Source of the DNA: Macrostomum hystrix
Taxonomy: Eukaryota; Platyhelminthes; Macrostomidae
Direction: 5' to 3'
Assembly: GCA_950097015.1 (NCBI GenBank)
Contig: CATNEN010000003.1
Location: forward strand, 7,342,001-7,406,000
DNA length: 64,000 nt
The position numbers and the translations under genes were made by a program. A model generated the notes under the pieces. That model worked only from the letters and a program-made list of their open reading frames with translations. It was not told the DNA's origin and did not search any database. Shown piece after piece: positions 1 to 11,416 of this stretch (within the stretch, counting starts at the first letter, position 1; every line of letters begins with the position of its first letter).

Positions 1-392
1 AATGTACTCGCAATTTAAAATTATCATTATTATGCAATTCTGTCATGTAGTTATGCTGTTAATTCATTTTTTCTCATTGCTCTAAGACAATAAACCTCTA
101 AGATTATAGAGTATTAAAGAGGCTTATAATATGCATTGAAGCTTCTGTGCAAAACTCGTGTTTATTCTTCTTTTAGCTTGTACTACTTAAAAGCTCATCA
201 GTAGCATTTAACGAACTTCAAAATTATTTAAGCATTGTTAAATTGGTCAATAATTTGTGCTGCACTGTGCAAAGAACAAACTTACGAATTTATCATCCGA
301 CGAATGAATTAAACTATTCAAAGACTGCATTGGGAGCGAAATTGAGTTTGGGTTGTTACTTGATTTACCGTAAAACAAGTCGTCCATTCTTT

Positions 393-1906
393 AAGATCTC
401 ACTCTGACTCTCCTACAATCTCACTCTGACTCTCCTACAATCTCACTCTGATTCTCCTACAATCTCACTCTGACTCTCTAACAATCTCACTCTGACTCTC
501 TAACAATCTCACTCTGACTCTCTAACAATCTCACTCTGACTCTCCTACAATCTCACTCTGACTCTCCTACAATCTCACTCTGATTCTCCTACAATCTCAC
601 TCTGACTCTCCTACAATCTCACTCTGACTCTCTAACAATCTCACTCTGACTCTCTAACAATCTCACTCTGACTCTCCTACAATCTCACTCTGACTCTCCT
701 ACAATCTCACTCTGATTCTCCTACAATCTCACTCTGACTCTCCTACAATCTCACTCTGACTCTCTAACAATCTCACTCTGACTCTCTAACAATCTCACTC
801 TGACTCTCTAACAATCTCACTCTGACTCTCTAACAATCTCACTCTGACTCTCTAACAATCTCACTCTGACTCTCTAACAATCTCACTCTGACTCTCTAAC
901 AATCTCACTCTGACTCTCCTACAATCTCACTCTGACTCTCCTACAATCTCACTCTGACTCTCCTACAATCTCACTCTGACTCTCCTACAATCTCACTCTG
1001 ACTCTCCTACAATCTCACTGTGACTCTCTAACAATCTCACTCTGACTCTCTAACAATCTCACTCTGACTCTCTAACAATCTCACTCTGACTCTCTAACAA
1101 TCTCACTCTGACTCTCTAACAATCTCACCTTGACTCTCTAACAATCTCACTCTGACTCTCTAACAATCTCACTCTGACTCTCTAACAATCTCACTCTGAC
1201 TCTCCTACAATCTCACTCTGATTCTCCTACAATCTCACTCTGACTCTCCTACAATCTCACTCTGATTCTCCTACAATCTCACTCTGACTCTCTAACAATC
1301 TCACTCTGACTCTCTAACAATCTCACTCTGACTCTCTAACAATCTCACTCTGACTCTCCTACAATCTCACTCTGACTCTCCTACAATCTCACTCTGACTC
1401 TCCTACAATCTCACTCTGACTCTCCTACAATCTCACTCTGACTCTCCTACAATCTCACTCTGACTCTCCTACAATCTCACTCTGACTCTCTAACAATCTC
1501 ACTCTGACTCTCCTACAATCTCACTCTGACTCTCTAACAATCTCACTCTGACTCTCTAACAATCTCACTCTGACTCTCCTACAATCTCACTCCTATTCTC
1601 CTACAATCTCACTCTGACTCTCCTACAATCTCACTCTGATTCTCCTACAATCTCACTCTGACTCTCTAACAATCTCACTCTGACTCTCTAACAATCTCAC
1701 TCTGACTCTCTAACAATCTCACTCTGACTCTCCTACAATCTCACTCTGACTCTCCTACAATCTCACTCTGACTCTCCTACAATCTCACTCTGACTCTCCT
1801 ACAATCTCACTCTGACTCTCCTACAATCTCACTCTGACTCTCCTACAATCTCACTCTGACTCTCCTACAATCTCACTCTGACTCTCTAACAATCTCACTC
1901 TGACTG
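393..1906. repeat. 22-bp minisatellite array with higher-order structure
   Basis: About 69 tandem copies of a 22-bp unit (TCTCACTCTGACTCTCCTACAA). Three variants dominate: one ending CTACAA, one ending TAACAA, and one with GATTCTC in place of GACTCTC. They come in ordered blocks (for example two C units, one GATTCTC unit, then runs of T units), so amplification happened in multi-unit segments. No long reading frame crosses it. The 390 bases to its left are AT-rich and show nothing I can call. Confidence 0.95.
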
Positions 1907-1915
1907 TTCTTGAGT

Positions 1916-2335
1916 CACACTTCTAATAATCTATTAGATCATGTTTGAACTCGTGCAAACATGTAGTTATTTTGTTGCATTTCAGCGAGTTTAAATAATT
2001 AGACTCGTGAAAAAAGTACAATTCAAATTATCTCAGGAAACTCACCTGAGGCTTCAGGGCCAACTCTTCAGATTCTCCTTGGTTTTTCTGAAATATTTTT
2101 AATTGACAAAATTATGAAAGATTTCCACTCACAAGTTTTTACTGTAACGACACTTAAAAATCTTTATTTTACAGAAGCAAAACGTGAAAAACAATACGAG
2201 CGTACAGTTGGCAGAATATGGTTCTGTTTATACTAGAACAGGTAAAATGCAAAAGGAAATTTTGCCTCTATGCTGAGAGCTATGATATGACATAAAGAAA
2301 GATATATAACATAGCCAAACTCGATTTAAATAATT
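1916..2335. other. AT-rich spacer between two minisatellites
   Basis: No coding exon is apparent. It holds one copy of the recurrent 10-mer TACGAGCGTA at 2195-2204. Confidence 0.5.
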
Positions 2336-2339
2336 AGAT

Positions 2340-2870
2340 CATCGCTTCAACTCCCGCTTCGATTCTAGCTGCGATTCTAGCTGCGATTCCTACTTCTATT
2401 CTAGCTAATATTCTTGCTACGATTCCTTTACTACTCGCGCTGCGATTCTAGCGGTGATTCTAGCTACAATTCCGAGTGATATTCTTGCTAAGATTCTAGC
2501 GGCGATTCCTACTGCTATTCTAGCTAAGATTCTTGCTGCGATTCCTGCTGCTATTCTAGCTAAGATTCTAGCGGCGATTCCTACTGCTATTCTAGCTAAG
2601 ATTCTTGCTGCGATTCCTACTGCTATTCTAGCTAAGATTCTTGCTGCGATTCCTACTGCTATTCTAGCTAAGATTCTTGCTGCGATTCCTACTGCTATTC
2701 TAGCTAAGATTCTTGCTGCGATTCCTACTGCTATTCTAGCTAAGATTCTTGCTGCGATTCCTACTGCTATTCTAGCTAAGATTCTTGCTGCGATTCCTAC
2801 TGCTATTCTAGCTAAGATTCTAGCTGCGATTCCTTTCCTTGCGATTACTACGATTTTAGCTAATCGATGC
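2340..2870. repeat. 36-bp minisatellite made of 12-bp subunits
   Basis: The regular part (about 2470-2830) repeats GCGATTCCTACT, GCTATTCTAGCT and AAGATTCTTGCT, three related 12-mers forming a 36-bp unit. The left part (2340-2470) is a looser version of the same 12-mer. Because the unit is a multiple of three and one frame lacks stops, an open frame runs 2454-2873 with a 12-residue repeat AIPTAILAKILA. I treat it as repeat DNA rather than a gene: there is no promoter, splice structure or non-repetitive coding flank. Confidence 0.9.
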
Positions 2871-2879
2871 TAGATAACT

Positions 2880-3400
2880 TGATACTAAATGGTAAGGTAG
2901 CAAAAGGCAAGGTAACAGAAGTGGGATATTTTTACTGTTTAGATGACATGTACATACATCAATATGGCCATGACATGCCGCAGGCATTACAAATTTTAGA
3001 AAAATCAATTGCGAGTGCTTCCAAATAAAAGTTTACTTAAAAGCACCTCAATCTAGTAGCCTATTAGCTAGCAACAGGTAGAAGACTTTGATTGTTTCAC
3101 AGAAAAGCAGTTTTTGTTTGCTATAAAGCTACTGATAGTAGTGTTACTATAGATCACATGAACACGCAGGGCAACAACGAGAATGCGGTCAAAATTAAAT
3201 TAAGAACTTTTTTCTTATTTCGTACATTCGACGCCACTTTGGTGCCAGTTGATACATCAGCTTGCCTTGAGCGCTGTACATGAGGTTTAGGCCAGGTAAT
3301 TTGAGAACAATTAGTTACATGAAGCTAATCTGCGTTCTTATTGTCAAGTAAGTAAAGTTTCACAGAAAGGCAGCTGTGCTTTGCAAAAGAGCAAACCTCT
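2880..3400. other. Spacer with no gene seen
   Basis: Only short chance reading frames; no splice-supported exon on either strand. Confidence 0.45.
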
Positions 3401-3404
3401 TGGG

Positions 3405-3555
3405 TGGCCTATGCTAGATCACTTAACGCGTTTACCTCCCGCATCAATGTCCCTGTGCTCGATTCCACGACGATAGGCCGGCCATGTGTGGCTGTGTGCC
3501 TATGTAGTGCATGCGTGCGTGTGAGCCCAGGAGTCAGGAGTCAGCAATTTATTAC
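3405..3555 (+). mobile_element. Degenerate tRNA-derived SINE, family A
   Basis: Carries the eroded box B-like GCTCGATTCCACG and the GTGCGTGTGAGCCCAGGAGTCAG segment typical of the family A copies elsewhere in the window (for example 9939-10266 and 42010-42360). The internal GGCGCAGCCG segment is lost. Confidence 0.55.
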
Positions 3556-3874
3556 AAGGGGAAAAACTTTGAGCAAAGCACACACAAAGCGCAAGGACAC
3601 AAGGTTTGTGATCTACAGTGTTAAATTTTGAAATAGTAATTTTGCAATTAAGAAAGGCAACTACTCGTAGTATAGAGTCTAAAATGGAAAGATCTTTTTT
3701 TTCTTGAGCGACAAATACCTTGAAGTTGAAAAGCATAGACACCTGTTAGAAAAAGCACACGATACCAGAAAACATTTGCGTAGTGTTCACCAGAACACAA
3801 TAAGAAAACGGCAAAGTCTAAGCAAATCTAGTAAAGTGAAAACGATTTTTTGAGCTGTTAAATGTAGAAACAGG

Positions 3875-5598
3875 TTAGGGCTGAAAATCAAGGCTGAAAC
3901 TGATTCTCACAGCAGAGCGCGACCTGCGCATGGACACTTGGTGAATCGGTGGCAAGCTAGTGCTGCCACGACTTGTCGCTGCCGCTGTTGTCCCCGACGG
4001 TGAGGTCACGGTGTCGGAGCTTTCCGAGTGCTTCAGCTTCTAATATTTGTGTTGTTTTCATTTTTGGGAAAATTATTTGTGTCAACCAGTTTGACTTTGT
4101 TTGTTATTTGACAATTCTTTAGATCTTAGGCCTCGAATCCTTTGAGAAAGACAGTAGAAAGACAACGGGGTATTTCCATGGATGAATGAATAGAATGGAT
4201 TGCTATTCTGGCTCTGCTGCGAACCGAGGCAGATTCAATCACGTTATCAATTCGGCAGGTTTGAAAGAAGGTCAGTGGGACTTCAGTTTGTGCTCAGACA
4301 GGTAAAAAAACTCTAGATACTCTACTTAGCACGGATTTATCTTTCCGCTTGCACATCAGCATCAGTTGCTAACAGAAATGTTATTAGTGAGTCTGAGACA
4401 GCTTTGGCTTCTCTCACCATAGATAGTTGCCATGGCAACTAGGTGGATGCAGAGAGCGGAAAGAGAGAGAAAGGGGTTAGGGTGGGACAACAGTGCGATG
4501 GGAAGTGTTTTATTAATAGGTAAGAGAAAACAGCCCTCTGTTTTGCTCTCACAGCCGCCCCAAACACTCAGGTGCAAAATATAATTAATACGCTTGGCTT
4601 ATGCCACGCCCAACGAAAAATCATTGAGTTCAGCAATCATAAAATTCGATACGTCTAATGCTATCACCATTTGGCTAGGAGACTCAAAAAACAACATTTA
4701 ATCTCCAGACTAGAATTAATGCTGCAATATTTCAATAGAGAAACTAACACGAAAAATTGCATGCTATATTATAGAATGACACCGAGCTGACAAACTAATC
4801 AGACGAGATGATGTGATGATGATAATATAATATTCGAATTGAACTCTCATCCGATTTAAGAACTCGACTCACAGTGATTGCGGCCTTTGATCGAGTTCTT
4901 CTATACTTTGCCGCCAGATGCAGCGGCGTCATCTGGTCCGGTCCTTCGACATTGAAATCGGCGCCGCGTTTGATCAGCAGCTCGCAAACCTCGGTGTGAT
5001 TGTTCCTGGCGGCGTAGTGCAGCATGCTGTAGCCCTCGGGGTCGCGCTTATCAACCGGGATGTTCTTTCTAACCTTCATGACGCCGGTAGGGCCAGTTGG
5101 CACGGAGGGTCCCATCAATTCGTCCAAGTCCTTCCTACGACCTTCCTTTGCGGCCTATAGATTTTAACGAGAGACTCAATTTGGACTTAAGATTAATAAG
5201 TTTTTACTAATAGGCTAAAAAAAACTCACCTCAATCATCTCTTGAAATGTGACGACCTGGTTAAGCCTCGACTTGCCACTGGGCACTGTTATAGCTCCAG
5301 CGTCGTCGGTGCCACCGCCGGCACCGCCATCGCCTGAGGAGTGAAGAAACCTGACCATGGGCACAGGCAGGTTCTCAGCGATGACAATCGGCTGCTGCGG
5401 TGCCTTCTGTGCCTGTTTCGTAGTCTCCGAGTCTCGGGATCTGTAGTGCTCAGGGGAGCCATAGTTTGGTGCCTCTGGTATAGTCCGAACTGACCGTGGC
5501 TGAACAGCTGCCACCAGCTCGTCGTCGTTGTCTGGTACCAGCGCCTCGTTGATGGCAGCCATCGCTGGTGACACTCGGTTGTTGTAGCCCGAGCTCAT
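3875..5598 (-). CDS. Small ankyrin-repeat protein (3 exons, about 271 aa)
   Basis: Model on the minus strand: exon 1 5598-5230, exon 2 5154-4873, exon 3 4039-3875, all joined in phase 0 with donors GTGAGT and AG acceptors; the stop is TAA at 3877-3875. Exon 1 encodes a low-complexity N-terminus starting MSSGYNNR. Exon 2 holds about two ankyrin repeats, with GYSMLHYAARNNHTEVCELL and the classic MTPLHLAAKY start of the next repeat, after the charged helix AAKEGRRKDLDEL. Exon 3 is Ser/Thr-rich and basic (SMRRSRSAVR). Ankyrin repeats bind proteins; the partner cannot be named. Exons 1 and 2 are firm. Exon 3 rests on splice phase and codon content; a donor inside it could lead to exons outside the window, so a longer ankyrin protein or channel is not excluded. 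Confidence 0.65.
4426..4439. promoter_or_regulatory. Perfect palindromic X-box (RFX-type) motif
   Basis: GTTGCCATGGCAAC is a 14-bp perfect palindrome matching the RFX X-box consensus GTNRCC-N(0-3)-RGYAAC. It lies in intron 2 of the ankyrin gene beside a purine-rich tract. Binding is inferred from the motif only. Confidence 0.5.
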
Positions 5599-7105
5599 TC
5601 ACACAACGATCTCAAACTCACTCTTTCCTCCTCTCGCCTTTAGCTCCTTATTGTTTTTTCAAACTCTGATTTTGGTTAACTACGATTAAATATATTTTAT
5701 ACGGAATATTTTACCCTGATTCGAACTCTCGACCGATTTTCTAGCTTTGATGCACTGAGTAGATCGCTTATAAGTGTAGCTTCTTAAGTTGACCTAGATA
5801 ATAATTAATTTATTGACTCCGCCACTCTCTGGGACGTGAGTGTCTAAATCGGGTAATGATTTAGTTGGAAGCAGTTTGGGTATTTTGATTTCAGGATTTC
5901 AACCCCACTTGTATTTTAACCTACTTCCCCAGCAAACGGTTGGACTGACAATTGATGGAGAAGACAGTGTGAGATGAAGTACAGCCGCTTTGGGATAGGA
6001 CTATGCTGTACAGGGATTGAAAATTCTCTAGTCTAGCTTGAGTCTAGTTGAGAAGGATGCACAGTTAGTGAGAGAGTGAAATGCCGCTCCCATATTTCCC
6101 ACTGCTATAGAGGTGGATAGAAAAAGTACCTGCCTTTGAGCGAGAGGTTGCCGTTTAGTTGTCATGGAGACAGAAATAAAAGAGGGAAAAGGAGAGAGCT
6201 GAGGCAACGCGGGGCGATGGTAAAGAAACCCTGAAAGGATCAGAGATGGGGAATATTAACTGGAGGGCGTGGAGAAGAAAGTACATGCGTAGATAACGCT
6301 ATGCCTAATATTGTATGTTTTTAGATACCTATCAAGTTTTTCATCGAGTCAATTTCGAAAATTTGTTCGTCTATTGCTATGTGTTATTGCTCGCTTTTTC
6401 ATCCGTATTTTATCATTTTAGTCTTTTGGTTGACTGAATGTCTATGGGTGAAATGCATTCCAAGAAGCACTTTTAATATTTTCCAACTATCCTGTGAGAA
6501 TATCTATCGAAGGAGCGCTATCAAAGCCGTACTTTTATTGCTTTCACCACTTGAAGAGCATATCTATGGGAAAACTGTCTCATGAAGCGACGTTAATATT
6601 TTTTACTATTACATAAAAACAATTTGTGACTTAGCTACTAAAAGTAGCTTGTAGGAAGCGCAAATTAATCTAATGCAATTATTTTTACTTTTTTTCCGAA
6701 ATTTTCCTTAACTCGATATCTATTAGAGCACTATGCACAATATGCATCCTAGATTTACTCGTAGTTTGACCTGATTTAAAAATTTAAACGTTGGATTTTT
6801 ATAACTTTTTATACACACACGTATGTTTGAATATGCTTGATATATTAGACTTTTTTTACCAATTTTATTAGAACGAACTGTTTGAGGTAAACATCACGCG
6901 ATTAGACTAAAACTTAATTTCTACGTCTGTTTTATTGGCAAAGCATCAATCTAATTAAAATATTACTGCCACACTTGTCAATCGTATTTTTGCTCAAGTA
7001 TACATTGTGCTGAAGTTGATTCGGTAACTAGCAAACAATGTCTATTTGAATTAAATAGTATTTCAATAGCAATCCAATCTGTTCGTTGAAGTGTCTCGTT
7101 GACAA
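5599..7105. other. Upstream region of the ankyrin gene
   Basis: No exon is seen. 5940-6290 is purine-rich, and 6158-6171 (GTTGTCATGGAGAC) matches the X-box palindrome at 4426 in 12 of 14 positions. The remainder up to 7105 is AT-rich with only chance reading frames. Confidence 0.4.
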
Positions 7106-7109
7106 TTTG

Positions 7110-7300
7110 GCACCGGGATGCCACACCCATGCCACACTCAATAACTCCATGCTGGTACCCGTTTAACAGCTGGGTGAACTGAAGCAATGAAGAGTTAAGT
7201 GTTTTGCTAAAGGACACAAACTGTTCCAGTAGAGTTGGGAATCGAACCCCTGACCTTCAAGTCGTCTGTCCGACGCTCTTACCACTAGGCTACAACCTCC
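7110..7300 (-). mobile_element. tRNA-derived SINE, family B
   Basis: Reverse complement of the family B head: the box B-like GGTTCGATTCCC region (here GGGGTTCGATTCCCAACTC), followed by an eroded form of TGTCCTTTAGCAAGACACTT. The intact relatives are at 10868-11180 and 19564-19795. Confidence 0.85.
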
Positions 7301-8165
7301 AGTTAATAAATTACTGTTCATGGAGTTCTCAATAAACTACTAGACTCTATTAAAACCTAACTATATCCGGGTAGGTTAATATACGAGCGTAGTTCCATTT
7401 TTTGTGTACCTGCACCTTTACAGGGCAAATGAGTTGATCTAAAACCTATCTAAAGTCTAAAGGCTATTAGAATTATATTTTATTGTCAACGAAATTTATT
7501 CTCTCCTCGATTCGTAGATGCCGACTGTTTATAATTAAAGAGAAAACAATATATATAAACGGCGCATATTCTCGATACATATTGCAACCAAAAGACTGGA
7601 ATTTACCAATGGCTTTTACGTTTGAAAATGAAGATTCGATTATGTATTTATATTACGCATTTTACGCAAGATCAACGCAGCACCAGCTCTCCACTTAAGA
7701 TTGTGATAAAATGTTAATAGACTATAAAATATTCAGGCGTTATGCGATAGGATAAAATTAAATTAACGCGAGAGTAATTAAACATTGCTACGAGCGTACA
7801 TGCAATCAAGCAAATGAAATTTTCTCATTTTCACAAACATTTTTTGTTTTTGTTTTTTGTTTTTGGAACTGTGGAATGTTTTACGAAATTGACATGGTTT
7901 GAACAGTGATTCTCCACCCAGCGAATAGCTGACGGGGCAATAACCAAAATTAAAACGAGAAGGGAACTGTATCACATCTAAAAACAGCGTTCTTGCGAAT
8001 ATAGAAAATAAACAATTGTTATAATCGATAGGGCATTTATGTCAGATTAATTTCACAAGATCTCAATGGGACATAGAATATTTATCGGTGAAAAACCTCA
8101 AGTCCTAAAAACTACTTCATAATATTTTTCTTGCTATGAAAACCTTTGATAAAGTTGATTTGTCT
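7301..8165. other. AT-rich spacer downstream of the GPCR at 8168
   Basis: No gene seen. Contains two copies of TACGAGCGTA, at 7382-7391 and 7789-7798, on the plus strand. Confidence 0.45.
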
Positions 8166-8167
8166 AT

Positions 8168-9400
8168 TCAATCGCCTTGTCGGCAAGACTGAACTTCCAT
8201 TTGGAACCCAAAGAACGAGTCGTCAAAGCTGCTTGGTGAAGCATGTTGATTGTCAGCTAGAGCTGCGTCCACAGCCGCGGCCGCTGTTGGCGGTGCAATC
8301 ACTGAAGCGGCGCCGGAAGAGCGGCGCCTTCGACGACACCAGCCACGACGCCAGCACCGGCCGCACAGGAGCCGCGCCAAGTCGGCCCGGAAATCCGCGG
8401 ACAGCAGGCTGTAAATAAAGAAGTTGTTGGCAAAGTTACAGAACTGCAGAAACAGCAAGATGGACCAGCGAAAACGCCAAGAATGATAGCTAGGCGTGCC
8501 GTGCACTTCTTCGGGAATGCCCTTGTTAAATACAATCAGCCAGACTTTCACTGGCAGCGCCAGAGGAACGAACAGCAGCGGCACCGGTAGAACCATTCGC
8601 GTCGTCGGGGTGAGAAGCTTGCGCCGACCAGCTGACGAACTATTGTTTCTAATAACCGACACCATGGTTTTCAACAGACGACTCCGACGATAAAGCTTGT
8701 GAGCGATTGATCCGGTGAAGATTACTAGCAGGAGAAAGGGAAGAAAAACGGAAAACAGCATGTCTACGACGGGATAGACGTTCAAAACTAGAAGACGATC
8801 TATGCCTTCATCTCCATTCTCGCAGCTCATTCTCTTGTGTTTGTCGTTCCAGATGAACTTTCTAGTCCACATGATGTGAGCGTTGAGCAGCGTGGCAATA
8901 GTCGCCATTGCAGAAATGATACCAATGACTCGTCGCGGAGTGAGCAGTCGAGACCGGCGTAGCGGGAAGCAGATGATGGCGAAACGTTCGCCAGACACGA
9001 GCACCACGATCCAAGTACTAAACATTAGCGAGAAGTACACAAAGAACTCGTGCACCTTGCAGAATCCAGTGCCAAGTGTTTGCACATCGAAGCTAACATA
9101 GAGCTTAGCGTGTCTAAGCCAGTGCCTAGTGATTGGGAACAAGAAGACTAACACGTCGGCACAGGCCAGGGTTACCATGGTGATGCAGAGCACTGGCTTA
9201 CGGCGTCGACGTTTTTTACTGGTGCTAAAGACGAGCACGATGAAAAAGTTGCCTATGAGACCCATGACAACAATAGGAGGAAGTAGCACGCTCCACAGGA
9301 TGGTGTTGGCGTGACAATAAGAATCACATTCCAGCTGTTGCGCATTAGAGGCATTATCAGCTTTGGCTGACATTGTTCCGACAGGCTTTTGGCTTAGCAA
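8168..9400 (-). CDS. Class A (rhodopsin-like) orphan GPCR, intronless
   Basis: A 410-residue single-exon seven-transmembrane receptor. TM1 has the GN motif in VMGLIGNFFIVLVF; TM2 has LACAD with Asp2.50; the TM3 cysteine is in GFCKVHEFF, probably paired to the Cys of MSCENGDE in the second extracellular loop. The TM3 base reads GERF instead of DRY, keeping the acidic-Arg pair. TM7 reads NFANNFFIY, a relaxed NPxxY with Asn for Pro. TM6 lacks the usual CWxP. The C-tail has a basic cysteine-rich stretch (CGRCWRRGWCRRRRR) that could be palmitoylated. The layout fits peptide-receptor-like families but the ligand is unknown. A second Met nine codons downstream is an alternative start. Confidence 0.85.
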   Translation of the reverse strand: MLSQKPVGTMSAKADNASNAQQLECDSYCHANTILWSVLLPPIVVMGLIGNFFIVLVFSTSKKRRRRKPVLCITMVTLACADVLVFLFPITRHWLRHAKLYVSFDVQTLGTGFCKVHEFFVYFSLMFSTWIVVLVSGERFAIICFPLRRSRLLTPRRVIGIISAMATIATLLNAHIMWTRKFIWNDKHKRMSCENGDEGIDRLLVLNVYPVVDMLFSVFLPFLLLVIFTGSIAHKLYRRSRLLKTMVSVIRNNSSSAGRRKLLTPTTRMVLPVPLLFVPLALPVKVWLIVFNKGIPEEVHGTPSYHSWRFRWSILLFLQFCNFANNFFIYSLLSADFRADLARLLCGRCWRRGWCRRRRRSSGAASVIAPPTAAAAVDAALADNQHASPSSFDDSFFGFQMEVQSCRQGD

Positions 9401-9464
9401 CTCGCTTATTCACTTTTGCCTATACTGCCGTCTGCGATGTTATTACACTTATTTTGGATACATT

Positions 9465-9507
9465 TATTTATAGATAAGTGCCCTGTCGTGGTTTCAGCTC
9501 TCATTGG
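9465..9507 (-). promoter_or_regulatory. CCAAT and TATA promoter of the intronless GPCR
   Basis: On the minus strand CCAAT lies at 9507-9503 and TATAAATA at 9472-9465, about 65 bp before the ATG at 9400. Spacing fits a TATA promoter with a short 5' leader. Confidence 0.5.
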
Positions 9508-9938
9508 TTGGTACTTAGTTCCACTGGTGCAGTTGATTGGGCATGAAACTGGCAGAGACGGTGAGAAATTCATTTTATTAATGCTTAGTGGAGTAGAGAG
9601 AGGAATGGAAGTTTTTTAGGCGAAGCTGAACAAGTTCATTAAGATATTGCTTAGTGGAAGAGAAGCGAGTGGGGCTACTGGGGGGGGGGCTCATCTCATT
9701 CCAGACCTCGATGCGAAATCGAAAATGAGCGGAACTAATACTCGCGCCTGCAGAGAAACCCGATGCGAACTGACAGGGCGAGACAGTGAGGGATGAGGAG
9801 AATAGAGACACGATTATGAGCTGCCTTCTAGAACACGCTCGTGCTAGAACAGCACGTGAGGAACTAAGAAGTTTACACCATGAATATTGAAAACAGCAAA
9901 CTATTTTAATCGGTTGGTGTAAAATATAAATTTTTGTT

Positions 9939-10266
9939 GGGGGAGTAAGTGGCGGAGCGGTTAACGCGTTGGTCTCTCGCACCGAGGTCCCTAAGCTTGA
10001 TTCTGAGGCGAGGCCAGATTCATTTAGGGCGCAGCCGCGGAGAGAAGGCTTGGGGGCTTGTCGTGCAATTTACACCTTTGACGTTTAACGTTCGAGGTAC
10101 AGTGACAATGTACACTGCTTGACAATGAGAAAGTCAGCGCAGATTTACACACTTGTGTGAGCGTATGCCTGCGTACAGTATCTGTCTGCGCTGGTTGCGG
10201 GTCTGGTGTCACCAAATGATGTGCCATTGCCCGCAGCCCTCCTGCAATTATTATGTAATCTTATTA
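9939..10266 (+). mobile_element. tRNA-derived SINE, family A, near full length
   Basis: Starts with a tRNA-like head (GGCGGAGCGGTTAACGCG as box A, AAGCTTGATTC as a decayed box B), then the family body with GGGCGCAGCCGCGGAGAG, the GACAATGAGAAAGTCAG block, and the 3' region GTCACCAAATGATGTGCC, ending in a TTATTATT tail. At least seven more copies are in the window. Confidence 0.85.
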
Positions 10267-10867
10267 TTGGGAGCTATCGTGGCCTCTCCGATGGCCAAGT
10301 GGCCAAGCCACTGTTAATCAAGTTACAGAACTTTTTAAATACTCTAGAGAGGAATATACTTGACTGAAGGAGAAAGAGCCCTTGTCGAAGTTAGCGTTAC
10401 TTGAATTGCAATCGTTGGACGTTCGATTAATTAGTACTGACATCAATATCGCGTTCAAGATCCGTACACTAAGTAGACTGCAAGGACTAACGGCACAACT
10501 GAGTTGCATTGGATTCTTGTTAAAGTGCAAATACTTCTACTACAGCATAGCTTCAAAGATTGCATGGGGTTTATTTATGTGGCAGCCAAAAATTAGTTTG
10601 GACACGAATTTTGGTTAACCCTAAACGGCTTGGGTTTTACAACAAGCCCAGAAGCCTACTCTCTGGCTGCAGCAGCAACAAAAATGCATCAGGACTCGCC
10701 ACGGATTCGAGTTCAGGGACGTTTTTTGTGAAAAGTTACCACTCCACCAACTCATCCCGGATTCTGTTAGTTTTAGCATTTTACTTTCTACATCAGTGCA
10801 CTTTTCTATATATTAGAGTAAATCGATAGTTATCCACTGAAATTTAAATGACCAAAATTATGCTAAG

Positions 10868-11180
10868 CGTGAAAGAGGTTGTAGCCTAGTGGTTGGGGCG
10901 TCTGACTCACGACTTGAAGGTCGGGGGTTCGATTCTCGACTCCACTGGAACAATTTGTGTCCTTTAGCAAAAAACTTAACTCTGCATTGCTTCAGTTCAC
11001 CCAGCTGTTAAACGGGTACCAGCATCAGCTGGGATAATTGAAGGTGCGTGTGGCGTCCCCCCAGTCCATGGACCGAACAGCTGTACGCAGCCTTCAGATG
11101 CGAAGCACATTAGCTGCGGCTGTGCTGTCGGCTGCACATTTGACCCAATTCGGGCAGGTGTAATCAATTATTATTAATTA
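10868..11180 (+). mobile_element. tRNA-derived SINE, family B, near full length
   Basis: Head GAGGTTGTAGCCTAGTGGTT (box A) and GGTCGGGGGTTCGATTC (box B), then GTGTCCTTTAGCAAAA. The 3' domain has AGCTGCGGCTGTGCTGTCGG and ends in a TTATTAATTATT tail. The GTGTCCTTTAGCAAGACACT block recalls a conserved central block of SINEs in many invertebrates (family knowledge, not searched). Confidence 0.85.
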
Positions 11181-11416
11181 TTATTAATTTGCTAAGCATG
11201 CAGCTCCATTTGTCGATTGATAACTTCATGTTGTATCAAGCGCTGTCAGTGCTGCAAATCCAAAAAGTGGGTGATCCGTACTTTAAAAGACAGTGTAAAT
11301 TATATGGCAGTCAATATAAACGTCATTTGTGATCATAAACTATAAACCGCTAGTTCTATCGGAGGCAGGGTTAAAAGGAAATGAGGCTAGATCAGAAGAG
11401 TTCCTTTACTTTAGGG
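11181..11416. other. Spacer with no gene seen
   Basis: Short AT-rich spacer between a SINE and a MITE. Confidence 0.4.

Noticed and set aside
393-1906. Regularly repeated array reminiscent of a CRISPR
   Set aside because: Units are contiguous with no unique spacers, and the DNA is animal; this is a minisatellite.
4362-4577. Minus-strand 71-residue frame over the X-box
   Set aside because: No splice or family support; lies within the ankyrin gene intron.
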